Assembly (NCBI RefSeq): GCF_017876775.1
Contig: NZ_JAGIOP010000002.1
Coordinates: forward strand, 3,162,001 to 3,226,000
Direction of reading: 5' to 3'
Origin: Mycolicibacterium lutetiense
GTDB lineage: Bacteria > Actinomycetota > Actinomycetes > Mycobacteriales > Mycobacteriaceae
Length of the DNA stretch: 64,000 nt
Below, one piece after another: positions 18,042 through 26,558 of the stretch. A program made the translations under genes and the position numbers. The notes under the pieces were generated by a model. It was not told the DNA's origin, ran no database searches, and was given only the letters and a program-made list of their open reading frames with translations. How positions within the stretch are numbered: the stretch's first letter is position 1; each line of letters begins with the position of its first letter.

Positions 18042-18901
18042 ACTTTTCCTCTCCAGGGGACGGCCCGTCGTTCGACAGCCCGTAAACCTCCGTCGATGAC
18101 CAGGCCCGAGATCCCGATGGCGAAGATCCCGACCAGCACGACCGGCGTGTTGTTGTAATTGCTTGCGTCCTTGACCAATCCGCCGACACCCGGAATGCCG
18201 TTGAACAGTTCGGCGGCCACCACCGACGAGTACGCCATGCCTACCGCCAGCCGGATTCCGGTGAAGGTCTCCGGCAGCGCCGAGGGCACCACGACGTCAC
18301 GGATGACCTGGGCCCGGGTGCCGCCCAGGGCCCGCGCCGCCTCCTGCAGTCCGACCGGGGCAGCCACCACCGCCGCAGTGGTGGCCACTGCCGCGGGCGG
18401 CAGCGCTGCCAGGGCGAGCAGCGTGATCTTGGGCGCCTCGTCGATGCCGAGCCAGATGACCAGCAGGAAGAAGTACGCCAGCGGCGGCAGCGCACGCAGG
18501 AAGGTCAGCCACGGTTCGAGCACACTGCGCAGCCATCCGACCGACCCCATCAGCAGGCCCAGAAGGACACCGACGACCACGCCGATGACGACACCGGCCA
18601 GTACCCGGCGCCCCGTCATATAGAGGTGCTCGTAGAGCAGGTATCCCGCGTAGCCGCGGGCCCCGTCATGGGTGGTGGAGACGTCGATGAACGCACGCCA
18701 GACCGTCGACGGGTAGGGCACGAACGTCTGGTTCCAGATTCCCGCCCAGGCAACGGCCTGCCACACCGCGAAGAACACCACGACCGATAGCAGCGGGAGC
18801 ACGGAGCGGGTGAGCAGGGCGCGCCATCGGTTGGCCGAGGGAGCAGGACGTGGCGAGCCGGTTTCGGCTTCGCTGGGGACGATGTCGACGAACACAGACA
18901 C
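18038..18901 (-). CDS. tauC: Sulfonate/taurine ABC transporter permease
   Basis: 287-residue BPD-type permease with about six membrane segments and the EAA loop QEAARALGGTRAQVIRDVVVP. Start GTG 18901. First structural gene of the operon; the 5' leader upstream carries a short Cys-rich reading frame and a hairpin, so its translation is probably under cysteine control. Confidence 0.88.
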   Translation of the reverse strand: MSVFVDIVPSEAETGSPRPAPSANRWRALLTRSVLPLLSVVVFFAVWQAVAWAGIWNQTFVPYPSTVWRAFIDVSTTHDGARGYAGYLLYEHLYMTGRRVLAGVVIGVVVGVLLGLLMGSVGWLRSVLEPWLTFLRALPPLAYFFLLVIWLGIDEAPKITLLALAALPPAAVATTAAVVAAPVGLQEAARALGGTRAQVIRDVVVPSALPETFTGIRLAVGMAYSSVVAAELFNGIPGVGGLVKDASNYNNTPVVLVGIFAIGISGLVIDGGLRAVERRAVPWRGKV

Positions 18902-18920
18902 TGTGGACGGCTTTCTGTTG

Positions 18921-18950
18921 CTGAAGCAGGGAGTGGTGACTTGGCTTCAG
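18921..18950 (-). promoter_or_regulatory. Leader hairpin between Cys leader peptide and tauC
   Basis: Inverted repeat CTGAAGC (18921-18927) / GCTTCAG (18944-18950) with a 16-base loop. One arm overlaps the leader-peptide stop codon, so a ribosome stalled on the Cys codons would mask it and change the fold ahead of the tauC start. Confidence 0.55.
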
Positions 18951-18982
18951 CGACAACAGCAACCGGGCAGCGTCTTGTTCAC
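18947..18982 (-). CDS. Cysteine-responsive leader peptide MNKTLPGCCCR
   Basis: GTG-initiated 11-residue frame encoding three consecutive Cys codons followed by Arg and stop, 45 bases upstream of tauC. Poly-cysteine leaderless uORFs are known in mycobacteria as cysteine-sensing attenuators of sulfur-acquisition operons. A TACCAAT -10-like sequence ends seven bases before the GTG (18995-18989), consistent with leaderless translation. Low Cys-tRNA would stall the ribosome at the Cys run and open tauC expression. Confidence 0.75.
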   Translation of the reverse strand: MNKTLPGCCCR

Positions 18983-19049
18983 CCGGGTATTGGTACCGGC
19001 GGGAGCCGGTGGGGTGAAGGTCTGGAATCGGGGTGAGTTTTACTGCCGG

Positions 19050-19664
19050 TCAGGTTGCCGAGCGTGGCAGTGCCCGGATCGCGTACCGGGCACTGAGCAG
19101 GACCAGCGTGGTGGTGACGACGAACAGGGGCCAACCCATCGCCAGCCGTGCCACCGCGAGCATCCCGTCCTGACCCGTGTCGTAGAGGTAGTTCTGCACC
19201 AGGAACCGCGACCAGGACACCGCCGCCAGGACCGCGGTGACGATGTTGAAGACCAGCCGCACCCCGGGGACCTGGCGCCAGGTGCCGTCGCGGCCGGTGG
19301 CCCAGGCCCAGATGACCCCGACGAGCGGTCGCCGGACGAGGATCGAGCCGGTCATCACGATGGCCGAGGCCAAGGACATCCAGATGCCCGGGAGATAGAA
19401 GTCTTTGGCCTGGCCGGTCACCAGGGCCAGCAGCGCACAGCCCGCCACCCCGACGAATCCCCACAGCGCGGGCCGGATCGATTCGCGGCGCAGCAACTGC
19501 CAACCGAACACGGCGGCCGCTATCGCCAGCGCGGAAATGATCGCGGGCACCCGCCCCGAGAGCGCCGAGACCATCGCATACGCGGTCACCGGCAACGCCG
19601 AGTAGACCATGCCGCTGACACCGCCGACGCGCGCCATCAGTCCATCGAGTGGGGAATCCGTCAT
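19050..19664 (-). CDS. DUF3159 membrane protein
   Basis: 204 residues with about six hydrophobic segments, resembling the actinobacterial DUF3159 family (SGMVYSALPVTAYAMVSAL, LVTGQAKDFYLPGIW, RFLVQNYLY near the C-terminus). Function unknown. It lies 54 bases downstream of the P450 on the same strand, so it may be co-transcribed with it. Confidence 0.75.
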   Translation of the reverse strand: MTDSPLDGLMARVGGVSGMVYSALPVTAYAMVSALSGRVPAIISALAIAAAVFGWQLLRRESIRPALWGFVGVAGCALLALVTGQAKDFYLPGIWMSLASAIVMTGSILVRRPLVGVIWAWATGRDGTWRQVPGVRLVFNIVTAVLAAVSWSRFLVQNYLYDTGQDGMLAVARLAMGWPLFVVTTTLVLLSARYAIRALPRSAT

Positions 19665-19718
19665 CCGGGTGTGGGCCTCGCGTTCAGATCTGGCAGGTCC
19701 CCACCGAGAGTACCGAGC

Positions 19719-21032
19719 TCAGCAGACCAGACCAGCCGGCTCGGTGCGCCTGGATCCCAGCAAGGCAGGCAGCTTCACATATCCGTGCAGATTGACCAGG
19801 CCCCGCGGGCGCGGGGCCTCGGTCAGGCGCAGGTCCGGATAGGTCTCGAACAGTGCGCGCAGCGCGGTCGCCCCCTCGATGCGGGCCAGGGCCGCGCCGA
19901 GGCAGGCGTGGATACCCGAAGCGAAGGCCAGATGCTCGCGGGCATTGGAACGGGTCACGTCGAAGCGGTCCGGTTCGGCGAACACCCGCGAATCGCGGTT
20001 GGCGCCGCCGAGCAGCACCACGACCATGGTTCCGGCCGGCAGCCGCTGCCCGGCCATCTCGAGGTCGCACTGCGCGGTGCGCGCGGTCATCTGTACCGGG
20101 CTTTCGATGCGCAGGATCTCTTCGACCGCTGCGGGCCACAGGTCCGGGTTTTCGCGCAGCAGGGCGAGCTGATCGGGGTGCTGTTGCAGCAGCACGATCC
20201 CGTTGCCGATGAGGTTGACGGTGGTTTCGAAGCCGGCGCCGATGAGAAGCGCTGCGTTGGCGGCGAGTTCGTGGTCGGTCAGGGTATGGTCGGCGGCCAT
20301 CTTGGTGAACGGGCTGTCCTCCACAGCTCCGGCGCGGACCTTGTCGAAAAGGTCGGCGAGGAATCCGTCGAGACTGCGCATCCCGTCGATGCCACGCCGA
20401 TAGGTCCGCCATGGGATCCCGACATCGAGCAGGGGTGCCCCGTCGTGACCCCAATCCAGCAGTTGTGCATGGGATTCGCCGGACAGACCGAGGATCTCGG
20501 CGATCATGGCGACCGGAAGGCGGGCGGCGAAGTCCGCGATCAGATCGGGTTGCGGCGCGCCGGCGAGCCGATCGATGAGTTCCGCGGTCACCTCGGCCAC
20601 CCTGGCGTCGAGCTTGTCGATCGCCCGCGGGGTGAAGCTCTGCGCCACCAGCTGCCGGTACTGCGTGTGCTCCGGCGGGTCGACGATGACCATCGCGGGC
20701 GGCTCCACCGGATTGGCCACTTTCGGATCGGTCCGGTCCACCAGCTTCTGAACCGGTTTCGGCATCCCCATCCCAGTGGGTGGGGTGACGCCGAACCGCT
20801 TGTCCCGCAGGATTTCCCGGGAAACTTCGTGGTCGGCGGTGACCCAGACGAACGGGGTCTTCACCAGGGGGCCGCGTCGACGGATCTGCTCCGTCAGCGG
20901 ATAGGGGTCGATGCCTTTGCCGTGGCTCGAGATCAGCACACCCATCGGATTGCCTACCCGGCCCTGAACCGACATGAATGCCTTCGGCACCGCATGCAGC
21001 GCCACCCATCGCGTCCACAACTTGATGTCCAT
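19719..21032 (-). CDS. Cytochrome P450 (CYP140-like)
   Basis: 437 residues. Heme-ligand loop FASGIHACLGAALAR with Cys377, I-helix LLIGAGFETTVN, and the ExxR helix EEILRIESP. It resembles M. tuberculosis CYP140 in DVGIPWRTYRRG and ETTVNLIGNGI. Start ATG 21032 (MDIKLW) has GAGGGGG six bases upstream. A soluble monooxygenase needing ferredoxin partners; the substrate is unknown. The divergent TetR gene is its likely regulator. Confidence 0.88.
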   Translation of the reverse strand: MDIKLWTRWVALHAVPKAFMSVQGRVGNPMGVLISSHGKGIDPYPLTEQIRRRGPLVKTPFVWVTADHEVSREILRDKRFGVTPPTGMGMPKPVQKLVDRTDPKVANPVEPPAMVIVDPPEHTQYRQLVAQSFTPRAIDKLDARVAEVTAELIDRLAGAPQPDLIADFAARLPVAMIAEILGLSGESHAQLLDWGHDGAPLLDVGIPWRTYRRGIDGMRSLDGFLADLFDKVRAGAVEDSPFTKMAADHTLTDHELAANAALLIGAGFETTVNLIGNGIVLLQQHPDQLALLRENPDLWPAAVEEILRIESPVQMTARTAQCDLEMAGQRLPAGTMVVVLLGGANRDSRVFAEPDRFDVTRSNAREHLAFASGIHACLGAALARIEGATALRALFETYPDLRLTEAPRPRGLVNLHGYVKLPALLGSRRTEPAGLVC

Positions 21033-21153
21033 ATGCGCCCCCTCGCTTGGATCGATCACTACATTGAGATGTGAGACATTTAGACACTGATCGTCTCTCT
21101 CGTCTCGGTGGTTAGGCTACGACGATCGGCGTATGCGGGCAAGGAGGGAATTC

Positions 21154-21816
21154 GTGACTTCCACGCGAACAGCGGACTTCGTACGGCGCCTCGCCGAACC
21201 GGATCCCGCTGTGCTGGCCCGTGTGCGCGAGCCCGACCCGATCAGCACCAGGATCCTGTCCGCAACACTCGAACAGGCCGAACTCGTCGGCATCCGGCGC
21301 ACCACGATGGAAGACGTGGCCCGCCGTAGCGGCGTCGGCCGTGCCACGCTCTACCGGCGCTTTCCCACCAAAAACGCCCTCATCGACGCGCTCGTGCTGT
21401 CGGAGGCGCGGCGCTACCTCGACGGCAGCGCCCGGGCCCGGGCCCACGCCGACAATCTGGAAGACCGACTGGTCTACGGGACCGTCTTCACAGTGACCTT
21501 CCTGCGCGACCACGCCCTGCTCAAAAAGCTGCTCCGCACCGAACCCGAGACGATCCTGCCCAGCCTCACCGTCGACGCCGGGGCCATCATCGATTTCGCG
21601 ACGGATTATTCGGTCGCGCAGTTGCGCACCGATCTGTACGGGACCAGCGAAACAACCCCGGCCCAGGAACGTCACATCCGCACCGTTGCCGAGTTGCACA
21701 CCCGACTCACGTTGTCGTTCATCGTCACCCCGCACACCAGCGTCAAACTGACCAGCCTGGAAGACACCCGCGAGTACGTACGCAGGTATCTGCTCCCGAT
21801 GGTCACCGCCTCATGA
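21154..21816 (+). CDS. TetR-family regulator, divergent from the P450
   Basis: 220 residues. Helix-turn-helix (about 28-74, GIRRTTMEDVARRSGVGRAT then LYRRFPTK). Start GTG 21154 is chosen for its strong AAGGAGGGA ribosome site; an in-frame ATG at 21133 would bury that site in coding sequence. It faces the P450 across 121 bp and overlaps the CorA-like gene by ATGA, so regulator and transporter share a transcript. Confidence 0.87.
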   Translation: MTSTRTADFVRRLAEPDPAVLARVREPDPISTRILSATLEQAELVGIRRTTMEDVARRSGVGRATLYRRFPTKNALIDALVLSEARRYLDGSARARAHADNLEDRLVYGTVFTVTFLRDHALLKKLLRTEPETILPSLTVDAGAIIDFATDYSVAQLRTDLYGTSETTPAQERHIRTVAELHTRLTLSFIVTPHTSVKLTSLEDTREYVRRYLLPMVTAS

Positions 21817-22826
21817 GGCAGGTGCAGGGACGGATCTGGCGCTCCGGAAAGCCGGTCGACGGCTTCACGTTCTCGGACATCTCGGACTGTCTGGCCGACG
21901 AGGACACCCTGGTGTGGGCCGACATCTACGACCCCGACCATGAGGCGCTCCGAGAGCTGGCCGGCGAACTCAGGCTCAACCTGTGGGCCGTCGAAGACGC
22001 CGTCGCGCCCAAGGAACGCACCAAAACCTCTGTGTACCAGACACATACGTTCTTCACCGTGTATGCCGTCGACACCCGGGAGCCCGATGCGGACGCGCCA
22101 CCGGACACCTCGCTGTTGATGAAACACCGCATTTCGGCCTTCGTCCTGCCGCGTGGCCTGATCACCGTCCGACTACCCGGCGTCAACGGTGCAGCCACCG
22201 AGTTCGACATCGGCGAGGTGTCACGGCGCTTCGATGACCTCGGCGGCCAGCGGTACGGCGTCGGCGCCCTGGTGCACGGTCTGCTCGACGTCGTGGTGGA
22301 CGGGCACTTCGAGGCCGTCGAATCGCTCGACGACGCCATCGAATCGCTCGAGGACGAATTGTTCGCCGACGGCGGCCCGCGGCGCAGCCTGCAACGACGC
22401 ACCTTCCAGCTGCGCAAGGATCTGGTCGAACTGCGCCGGGCGGTGCTGCCGATGCGCGAGGTGGTCAGCACCATCCAGCACCGCAGGCTGGACACGTCCA
22501 CGTCGCCCGACCTCGATCCACTTTATGCCGACCTCTACGACCACGTGCTGCGCGCCTCGGAGTGGACTGAATCCCTGCGGGACATGGTCACCACGGTGTT
22601 CGAAACCAACCTGTCGTTGCAGGACGCGCGGCTCAACACGGTGATGAAGAAACTCAGCGGCTGGGCCGCCATCATCGCGGTGCCCACCGCCATCACGGGT
22701 TTCTACGGCCAGAACGTTCAGTACCCCGGGATCGACACCGTTTTCGGCTTCATCGCGAGCACTGCTTTGATTGTTGTGCTCGTCATCCTGTTGTATGTGA
22801 TGTTCAAACGCCGAGACTGGCTGTAG
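21813..22826 (+). CDS. CorA-family divalent cation transporter
   Basis: 337 residues: large cytoplasmic N-terminal domain with long helices and two C-terminal membrane segments (about 280-300 and 308-330). The pore signature region reads ITGFYGQNVQYPG, so the canonical GMN is GQN, a variant seen in actinobacterial CorA-like proteins. It could move Mg2+ or Co2+, or Zn2+ in the ZntB sense. Start ATG overlaps the TetR stop. Confidence 0.85.
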   Translation: MRQVQGRIWRSGKPVDGFTFSDISDCLADEDTLVWADIYDPDHEALRELAGELRLNLWAVEDAVAPKERTKTSVYQTHTFFTVYAVDTREPDADAPPDTSLLMKHRISAFVLPRGLITVRLPGVNGAATEFDIGEVSRRFDDLGGQRYGVGALVHGLLDVVVDGHFEAVESLDDAIESLEDELFADGGPRRSLQRRTFQLRKDLVELRRAVLPMREVVSTIQHRRLDTSTSPDLDPLYADLYDHVLRASEWTESLRDMVTTVFETNLSLQDARLNTVMKKLSGWAAIIAVPTAITGFYGQNVQYPGIDTVFGFIASTALIVVLVILLYVMFKRRDWL

Positions 22827-22943
22827 CAAAACTGCGCCACGGGTGACATCCCCCAAAAGGGGCATGGGCGTTATCTCAACACTAATGCGACACTCTTCCA
22901 GGCTGAACGAAGAGGCCTGAACACATAGAACGGAGCGGATTCG

Positions 22944-24467
22944 ATGCTCATCGGGATCCCGCGCGAGTCCCTACCTGGGGAAACGCGCGCCGCCGCCACA
23001 CCGCAGACAGTCGGGCAGATCATCAAGCTCGGCTATACGGTAGTCGTAGAAACCGGCGCCGGTGTTGCCTCAAGTTTCTCCGACGCTGCCTATGTCGACG
23101 CTGGTGCCGAGATCGGCAACGCGTGGGACGCCGACGTCGTGCTGAAGGTCAACGCACCTAATGAAAGCGAAGTTGCCGTCCTTCGCGACGGAGCGACGCT
23201 GGTGAGCTTGATCTCACCCGGGCTCAATCCCGAGCTCGTCGAGAAGCTGTCCACCCGCCCCATCACGGTGCTGGCGATGGACGCGGTGCCGCGCATCTCG
23301 CGCGCCCAGTCCCTGGACGTGTTGTCGTCGATGGCCAATATCGCGGGCTACCGCGCCGTGGTCGAGGCAGCCCACGCATTCGGCCGGTTCTTCACCGGTC
23401 AGGTGACCGCTGCGGGCAAGGTGCCGCCGGCCAAGGTGCTCGTGGTCGGCGCCGGCGTGGCCGGTCTGGCCGCCATCGGCGCTGCCGGCAGCCTTGGTGC
23501 CATCGTGCGGGCCACCGACCCCCGGCCCGAGGTGGCCGATCAGGTCGCCTCACTCGGCGGTGAGTACCTGGCCGTCGCCAATGAGCAGGCCGAGGTTTCC
23601 GCCACCGGCTACGCCAAAGAGATGGGCGACGACTACAAGGCCCGCGAGGCGCAGCTGTACGCCGAGCAGTGCAAGGACGTCGACATCATCGTCACGACCG
23701 CGCTGATCCCCGGCAGGCCCGCGCCGCGCATCATCACCGCCGACATGGTGGCCTCGATGAAGTCGGGCAGCGTGATCGTCGACATGGCCGCGGCCAACGG
23801 CGGCAACGTCGAGGGCACCGTCAAGGACCAGGCGATCGTCACCGACAACGGCGTGACCATCATCGGCTACACCGACCTGGCCGGCCGTCTGCCCGCCCAG
23901 GCCTCGCAGCTGTACGGCACCAACCTGGTGAACCTGCTCAAGCTGCTGACCCCGGAGAAGGACGGCAAGGTCGTCCTCGACTGGGACGACGTGGTGCAGC
24001 GTTCGGTGACCGTGGTGCGCGACGGCGAGACCACCTGGCCCCCGCCACCGGTACAGGTCTCGGCTGCCCCGGCCGCACAGCCGGCTGCCGCGCCGGTGGT
24101 CAAGGAAGAGAAGCCACCGATGTCCACCGGGCGCCGGCTCGGGGTCACCTTCGCGGTTGCCGCCGCGATCTTCGCCCTCATCGCGATCTCACCGGCAGCG
24201 CTCCAGGTCCATCTGACGGTGTTCGCGCTGGCGATCGTGATCGGCTACTACGTGATCGGCAATGTGCACCATGCGCTGCACACCCCGCTGATGTCGGTGA
24301 CCAACGCGATCTCGGGAATCATCGTGGTGGGCGCGCTACTGCAGATCGGCCACGGTAATGCGCTGGTGACCGGGATTGCGACCGCGGCGATCCTGCTGGC
24401 CAGCATCAACGTATTCGGCGGCTTCGCGGTGACACGCCGCATGCTCGCGATGTTCTCCCGCAGCTAG
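22944..24467 (+). CDS. pntA: NAD(P) transhydrogenase alpha subunit (fused form)
   Basis: 507 residues. NAD-binding domain I with [20 protein letters not shown] (near residue 170), an Ala/Pro-rich linker (about 365-395) and four C-terminal membrane segments. This is the E. coli-like fusion of the pieces that M. tuberculosis splits into pntAa and pntAb. With PntB it uses the proton gradient to make NADPH from NADH. A GGAGCGG ribosome site precedes the ATG. Confidence 0.93.
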   Translation: MLIGIPRESLPGETRAAATPQTVGQIIKLGYTVVVETGAGVASSFSDAAYVDAGAEIGNAWDADVVLKVNAPNESEVAVLRDGATLVSLISPGLNPELVEKLSTRPITVLAMDAVPRISRAQSLDVLSSMANIAGYRAVVEAAHAFGRFFTGQVTAAGKVPPAKVLVVGAGVAGLAAIGAAGSLGAIVRATDPRPEVADQVASLGGEYLAVANEQAEVSATGYAKEMGDDYKAREAQLYAEQCKDVDIIVTTALIPGRPAPRIITADMVASMKSGSVIVDMAAANGGNVEGTVKDQAIVTDNGVTIIGYTDLAGRLPAQASQLYGTNLVNLLKLLTPEKDGKVVLDWDDVVQRSVTVVRDGETTWPPPPVQVSAAPAAQPAAAPVVKEEKPPMSTGRRLGVTFAVAAAIFALIAISPAALQVHLTVFALAIVIGYYVIGNVHHALHTPLMSVTNAISGIIVVGALLQIGHGNALVTGIATAAILLASINVFGGFAVTRRMLAMFSRS

Positions 24468-24503
24468 AACCTGCGTGCCCACAAAGACTTTGGAATGGAT
24501 TCC

Positions 24504-25943
24504 ATGTTCACCCTAGAAAACGTTGCCACGGCCGCCTACGTCGTCGCGGCTCTGCTCTTCATCCTGGCTCTGGCCGGACTGTCCAAACACGAAACGTCGC
24601 GGGCCGGAAACGCCTTCGGCATGGCCGGCATGGCGATCGCCCTGATCGCGACGATCGCCCTGGCATTCGAGCACAAGATCGAGCCGCTGGGCCTGGCCCT
24701 GCTGGTCGGCGCAATGATCGTCGGCGCCGCGATCGGCCTGTGGCGGGCCCGGGTGGTCGAGATGACCGGCATGCCCGAACTGATCGCGCTGCTGCACTCG
24801 TTCGTCGGTCTGGCCGCGGTGCTCGTCGGCTGGAACGGCTACCTGCACGTCGAGGGCGATCTGGCCGGAGCCGAGGCCGCCAAGCTCACCGGCGAGGGCA
24901 TGCTCGGCATCCACTCGGCCGAGGTGTTCATCGGCGTCTTCATCGGTGCCGTGACCTTCACCGGCTCGATCGTGGCCAACCTCAAGCTGTCCGCCCGGAT
25001 GAAGTCCGCCCCGCTGATGCTGCCCGGCAAGAACTTCCTCAACATCGGCACGCTGGTCGTGTTCGCCGCGCTGACCGTGTGGTTCGTGATCGAACCGCAC
25101 CTGTGGCTGCTCATCGTCGTCACCGTGCTCGCGCTGCTGCTGGGCTGGCACCTGGTCGCCTCGATCGGCGGCGGTGACATGCCCGTCGTGGTGTCGATGC
25201 TCAACAGCTACTCGGGTTGGGCCGCAGCGGCATCGGGCTTCCTGCTCGGCAACGACCTGCTGATCATCACCGGCGCTCTGGTGGGCTCCTCCGGTGCGTA
25301 CCTGTCCTACATCATGTGCAAGGCCATGAACCGGTCGTTCATCTCGGTGATCGCCGGTGGTTTCGGGATCGAGGCCGGACCGGCCGAGGACAAGGACTAC
25401 GGCGAGCATCGCGAGATCAACGCCGAGGGTGCGGCCGAACTGCTCGCCCACGCCGACTCGGTGATCATCACGCCCGGCTACGGCATGGCCGTGGCGCAGG
25501 CCCAGTACGGTGTGGCCGACCTGACCCGCAAGCTGCGTGAGCGCGGCGTCAACGTCCGCTTCGGCATCCACCCGGTGGCGGGCCGTCTGCCCGGCCACAT
25601 GAACGTGCTGCTGGCCGAGGCCAAGGTGCCCTACGACATCGTCCTCGAAATGGACGAGATCAACGACGACTTCGCCGGCACCTCCGTCGTGCTCGTGATC
25701 GGCGCCAACGACACCGTGAACCCGGCCGCCGCCGAGGATCCCACCAGCCCGATCGCCGGCATGCCGGTGCTCACGGTGTGGAACGCCGACCACGTCATCG
25801 TGTTCAAGCGCTCCATGGCCTCGGGTTACGCCGGCGTGCAGAACCCGCTGTTCTTCCGCGAGAACACGCAGATGCTCTTCGGCGACGCCCGCGACCGCGT
25901 CAACGACATCCTCGCCGCGCTGCCCGCTGCGGAGCGCGTCTAG
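24504..25943 (+). CDS. pntB: NAD(P) transhydrogenase beta subunit
   Basis: 479 residues: about eight membrane segments over residues 1-260, then the NADP-binding domain III ([36 protein letters not shown]). Start ATG 24504 (MFTLENV) is favoured by GGA nine bases upstream; an in-frame ATG at 24495 has its GGA too close. Operonic with pntA, 36 bases apart, and closed by a strong terminator. Confidence 0.92.
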   Translation: MFTLENVATAAYVVAALLFILALAGLSKHETSRAGNAFGMAGMAIALIATIALAFEHKIEPLGLALLVGAMIVGAAIGLWRARVVEMTGMPELIALLHSFVGLAAVLVGWNGYLHVEGDLAGAEAAKLTGEGMLGIHSAEVFIGVFIGAVTFTGSIVANLKLSARMKSAPLMLPGKNFLNIGTLVVFAALTVWFVIEPHLWLLIVVTVLALLLGWHLVASIGGGDMPVVVSMLNSYSGWAAAASGFLLGNDLLIITGALVGSSGAYLSYIMCKAMNRSFISVIAGGFGIEAGPAEDKDYGEHREINAEGAAELLAHADSVIITPGYGMAVAQAQYGVADLTRKLRERGVNVRFGIHPVAGRLPGHMNVLLAEAKVPYDIVLEMDEINDDFAGTSVVLVIGANDTVNPAAAEDPTSPIAGMPVLTVWNADHVIVFKRSMASGYAGVQNPLFFRENTQMLFGDARDRVNDILAALPAAERV

Positions 25944-25963
25944 TTTTTCAGCCGAACAGACGT

Positions 25964-25999
25964 GAAAGCCCCCTATTTCCGGTGAAATAGGGGGCTTTC
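25964..25999 (+). terminator. Strong hairpin terminator after pntB
   Basis: Perfect 16-bp stem GAAAGCCCCCTATTTC / GAAATAGGGGGCTTTC with a four-base loop, starting 20 bases after the pntB stop. The hairpin ends 17 bases before the next start codon, which is unusually tight. Confidence 0.85.
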
Positions 26000-26016
26000 G
26001 CGTAGGAGGGGCCAGC

Positions 26017-26409
26017 ATGACTTCACCCGAGAACATCGTTGTGCCGGAATGGATGCAGCCGATGTACGACGCCCACCACTTCGCACCCGCAGTGATCGAC
26101 GGCGATCACCTGCGCTGCTCCGGGATGATGGGCCTCCGGCCGGACCTGACCCTGCCGGCGGAGCCGCTGGCACAGTTCACGCTGGCGTTCGAGAACCTGC
26201 GCGGGCTGCTGGCGGAGGCGGGACTGACGTTCGCCGATGTCGTCGACATCACCAGCTATCACGTCGGCCTGCAGCAACACATACAGGCGTTCGGTGCGGT
26301 CAAGGACCAGTTCGTGGCTGCGCCGTTCCCGGCCTGGACCGCGGTCGGCGTCACCGAGCTGGCCATGGGCGCGCTGGTCGAGATCAAGATCGTCGCGCGG
26401 GTGCGCTGA
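26017..26409 (+). CDS. RidA/YjgF family protein
   Basis: 130-residue Rid-family protein (LRGLLAEAGLTFADVVDITSY, PFPAWTAVGVTELAMGALVEIKIVARVR). RidA proteins deaminate reactive enamine/imine intermediates. A strong GGAGGGG ribosome site precedes ATG 26017. The gene begins immediately after the pntB terminator hairpin, leaving almost no room for its own promoter. Confidence 0.88.
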   Translation: MTSPENIVVPEWMQPMYDAHHFAPAVIDGDHLRCSGMMGLRPDLTLPAEPLAQFTLAFENLRGLLAEAGLTFADVVDITSYHVGLQQHIQAFGAVKDQFVAAPFPAWTAVGVTELAMGALVEIKIVARVR

Positions 26410-26443
26410 CACTCGACCCCGACATCGCCGGCATGTTGCACAG

Positions 26444-26488
26444 CCCAATTTCGTAGGGCACCAGCGTCCATTCGCCTCGCAAATTGGG
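26444..26488. repeat. Inverted repeat CCCAATTT / AAATTGGG in a gene gap
   Basis: Eight-base perfect arms (26444-26451 and 26481-26488) in the 149-bp gap between the RidA gene and the propeller-protein gene. It could be an operator or the base of a weak terminator; there is no run of T after it. A TTATAGGG -10-like sequence lies just downstream near 26511. Confidence 0.35.
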
Positions 26489-26558
26489 TCACGGGCGCGC
26501 GATCACGCTCTTATAGGGTCATTGACATTGCTGGCCTGGTGATTGATGGAGGGGTTCA

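Noticed and set aside
18810..21074. 754-codon plus-strand frame across tauC, DUF3159 and P450
   Set aside because: Overlaps three well-supported minus-strand genes; no recognisable domain.
22690..22730. CorA-like protein judged non-functional because the GMN motif reads GQN
   Set aside because: GQN variants are regular in actinobacterial CorA-like proteins, and the rest of the fold and both membrane helices are intact.
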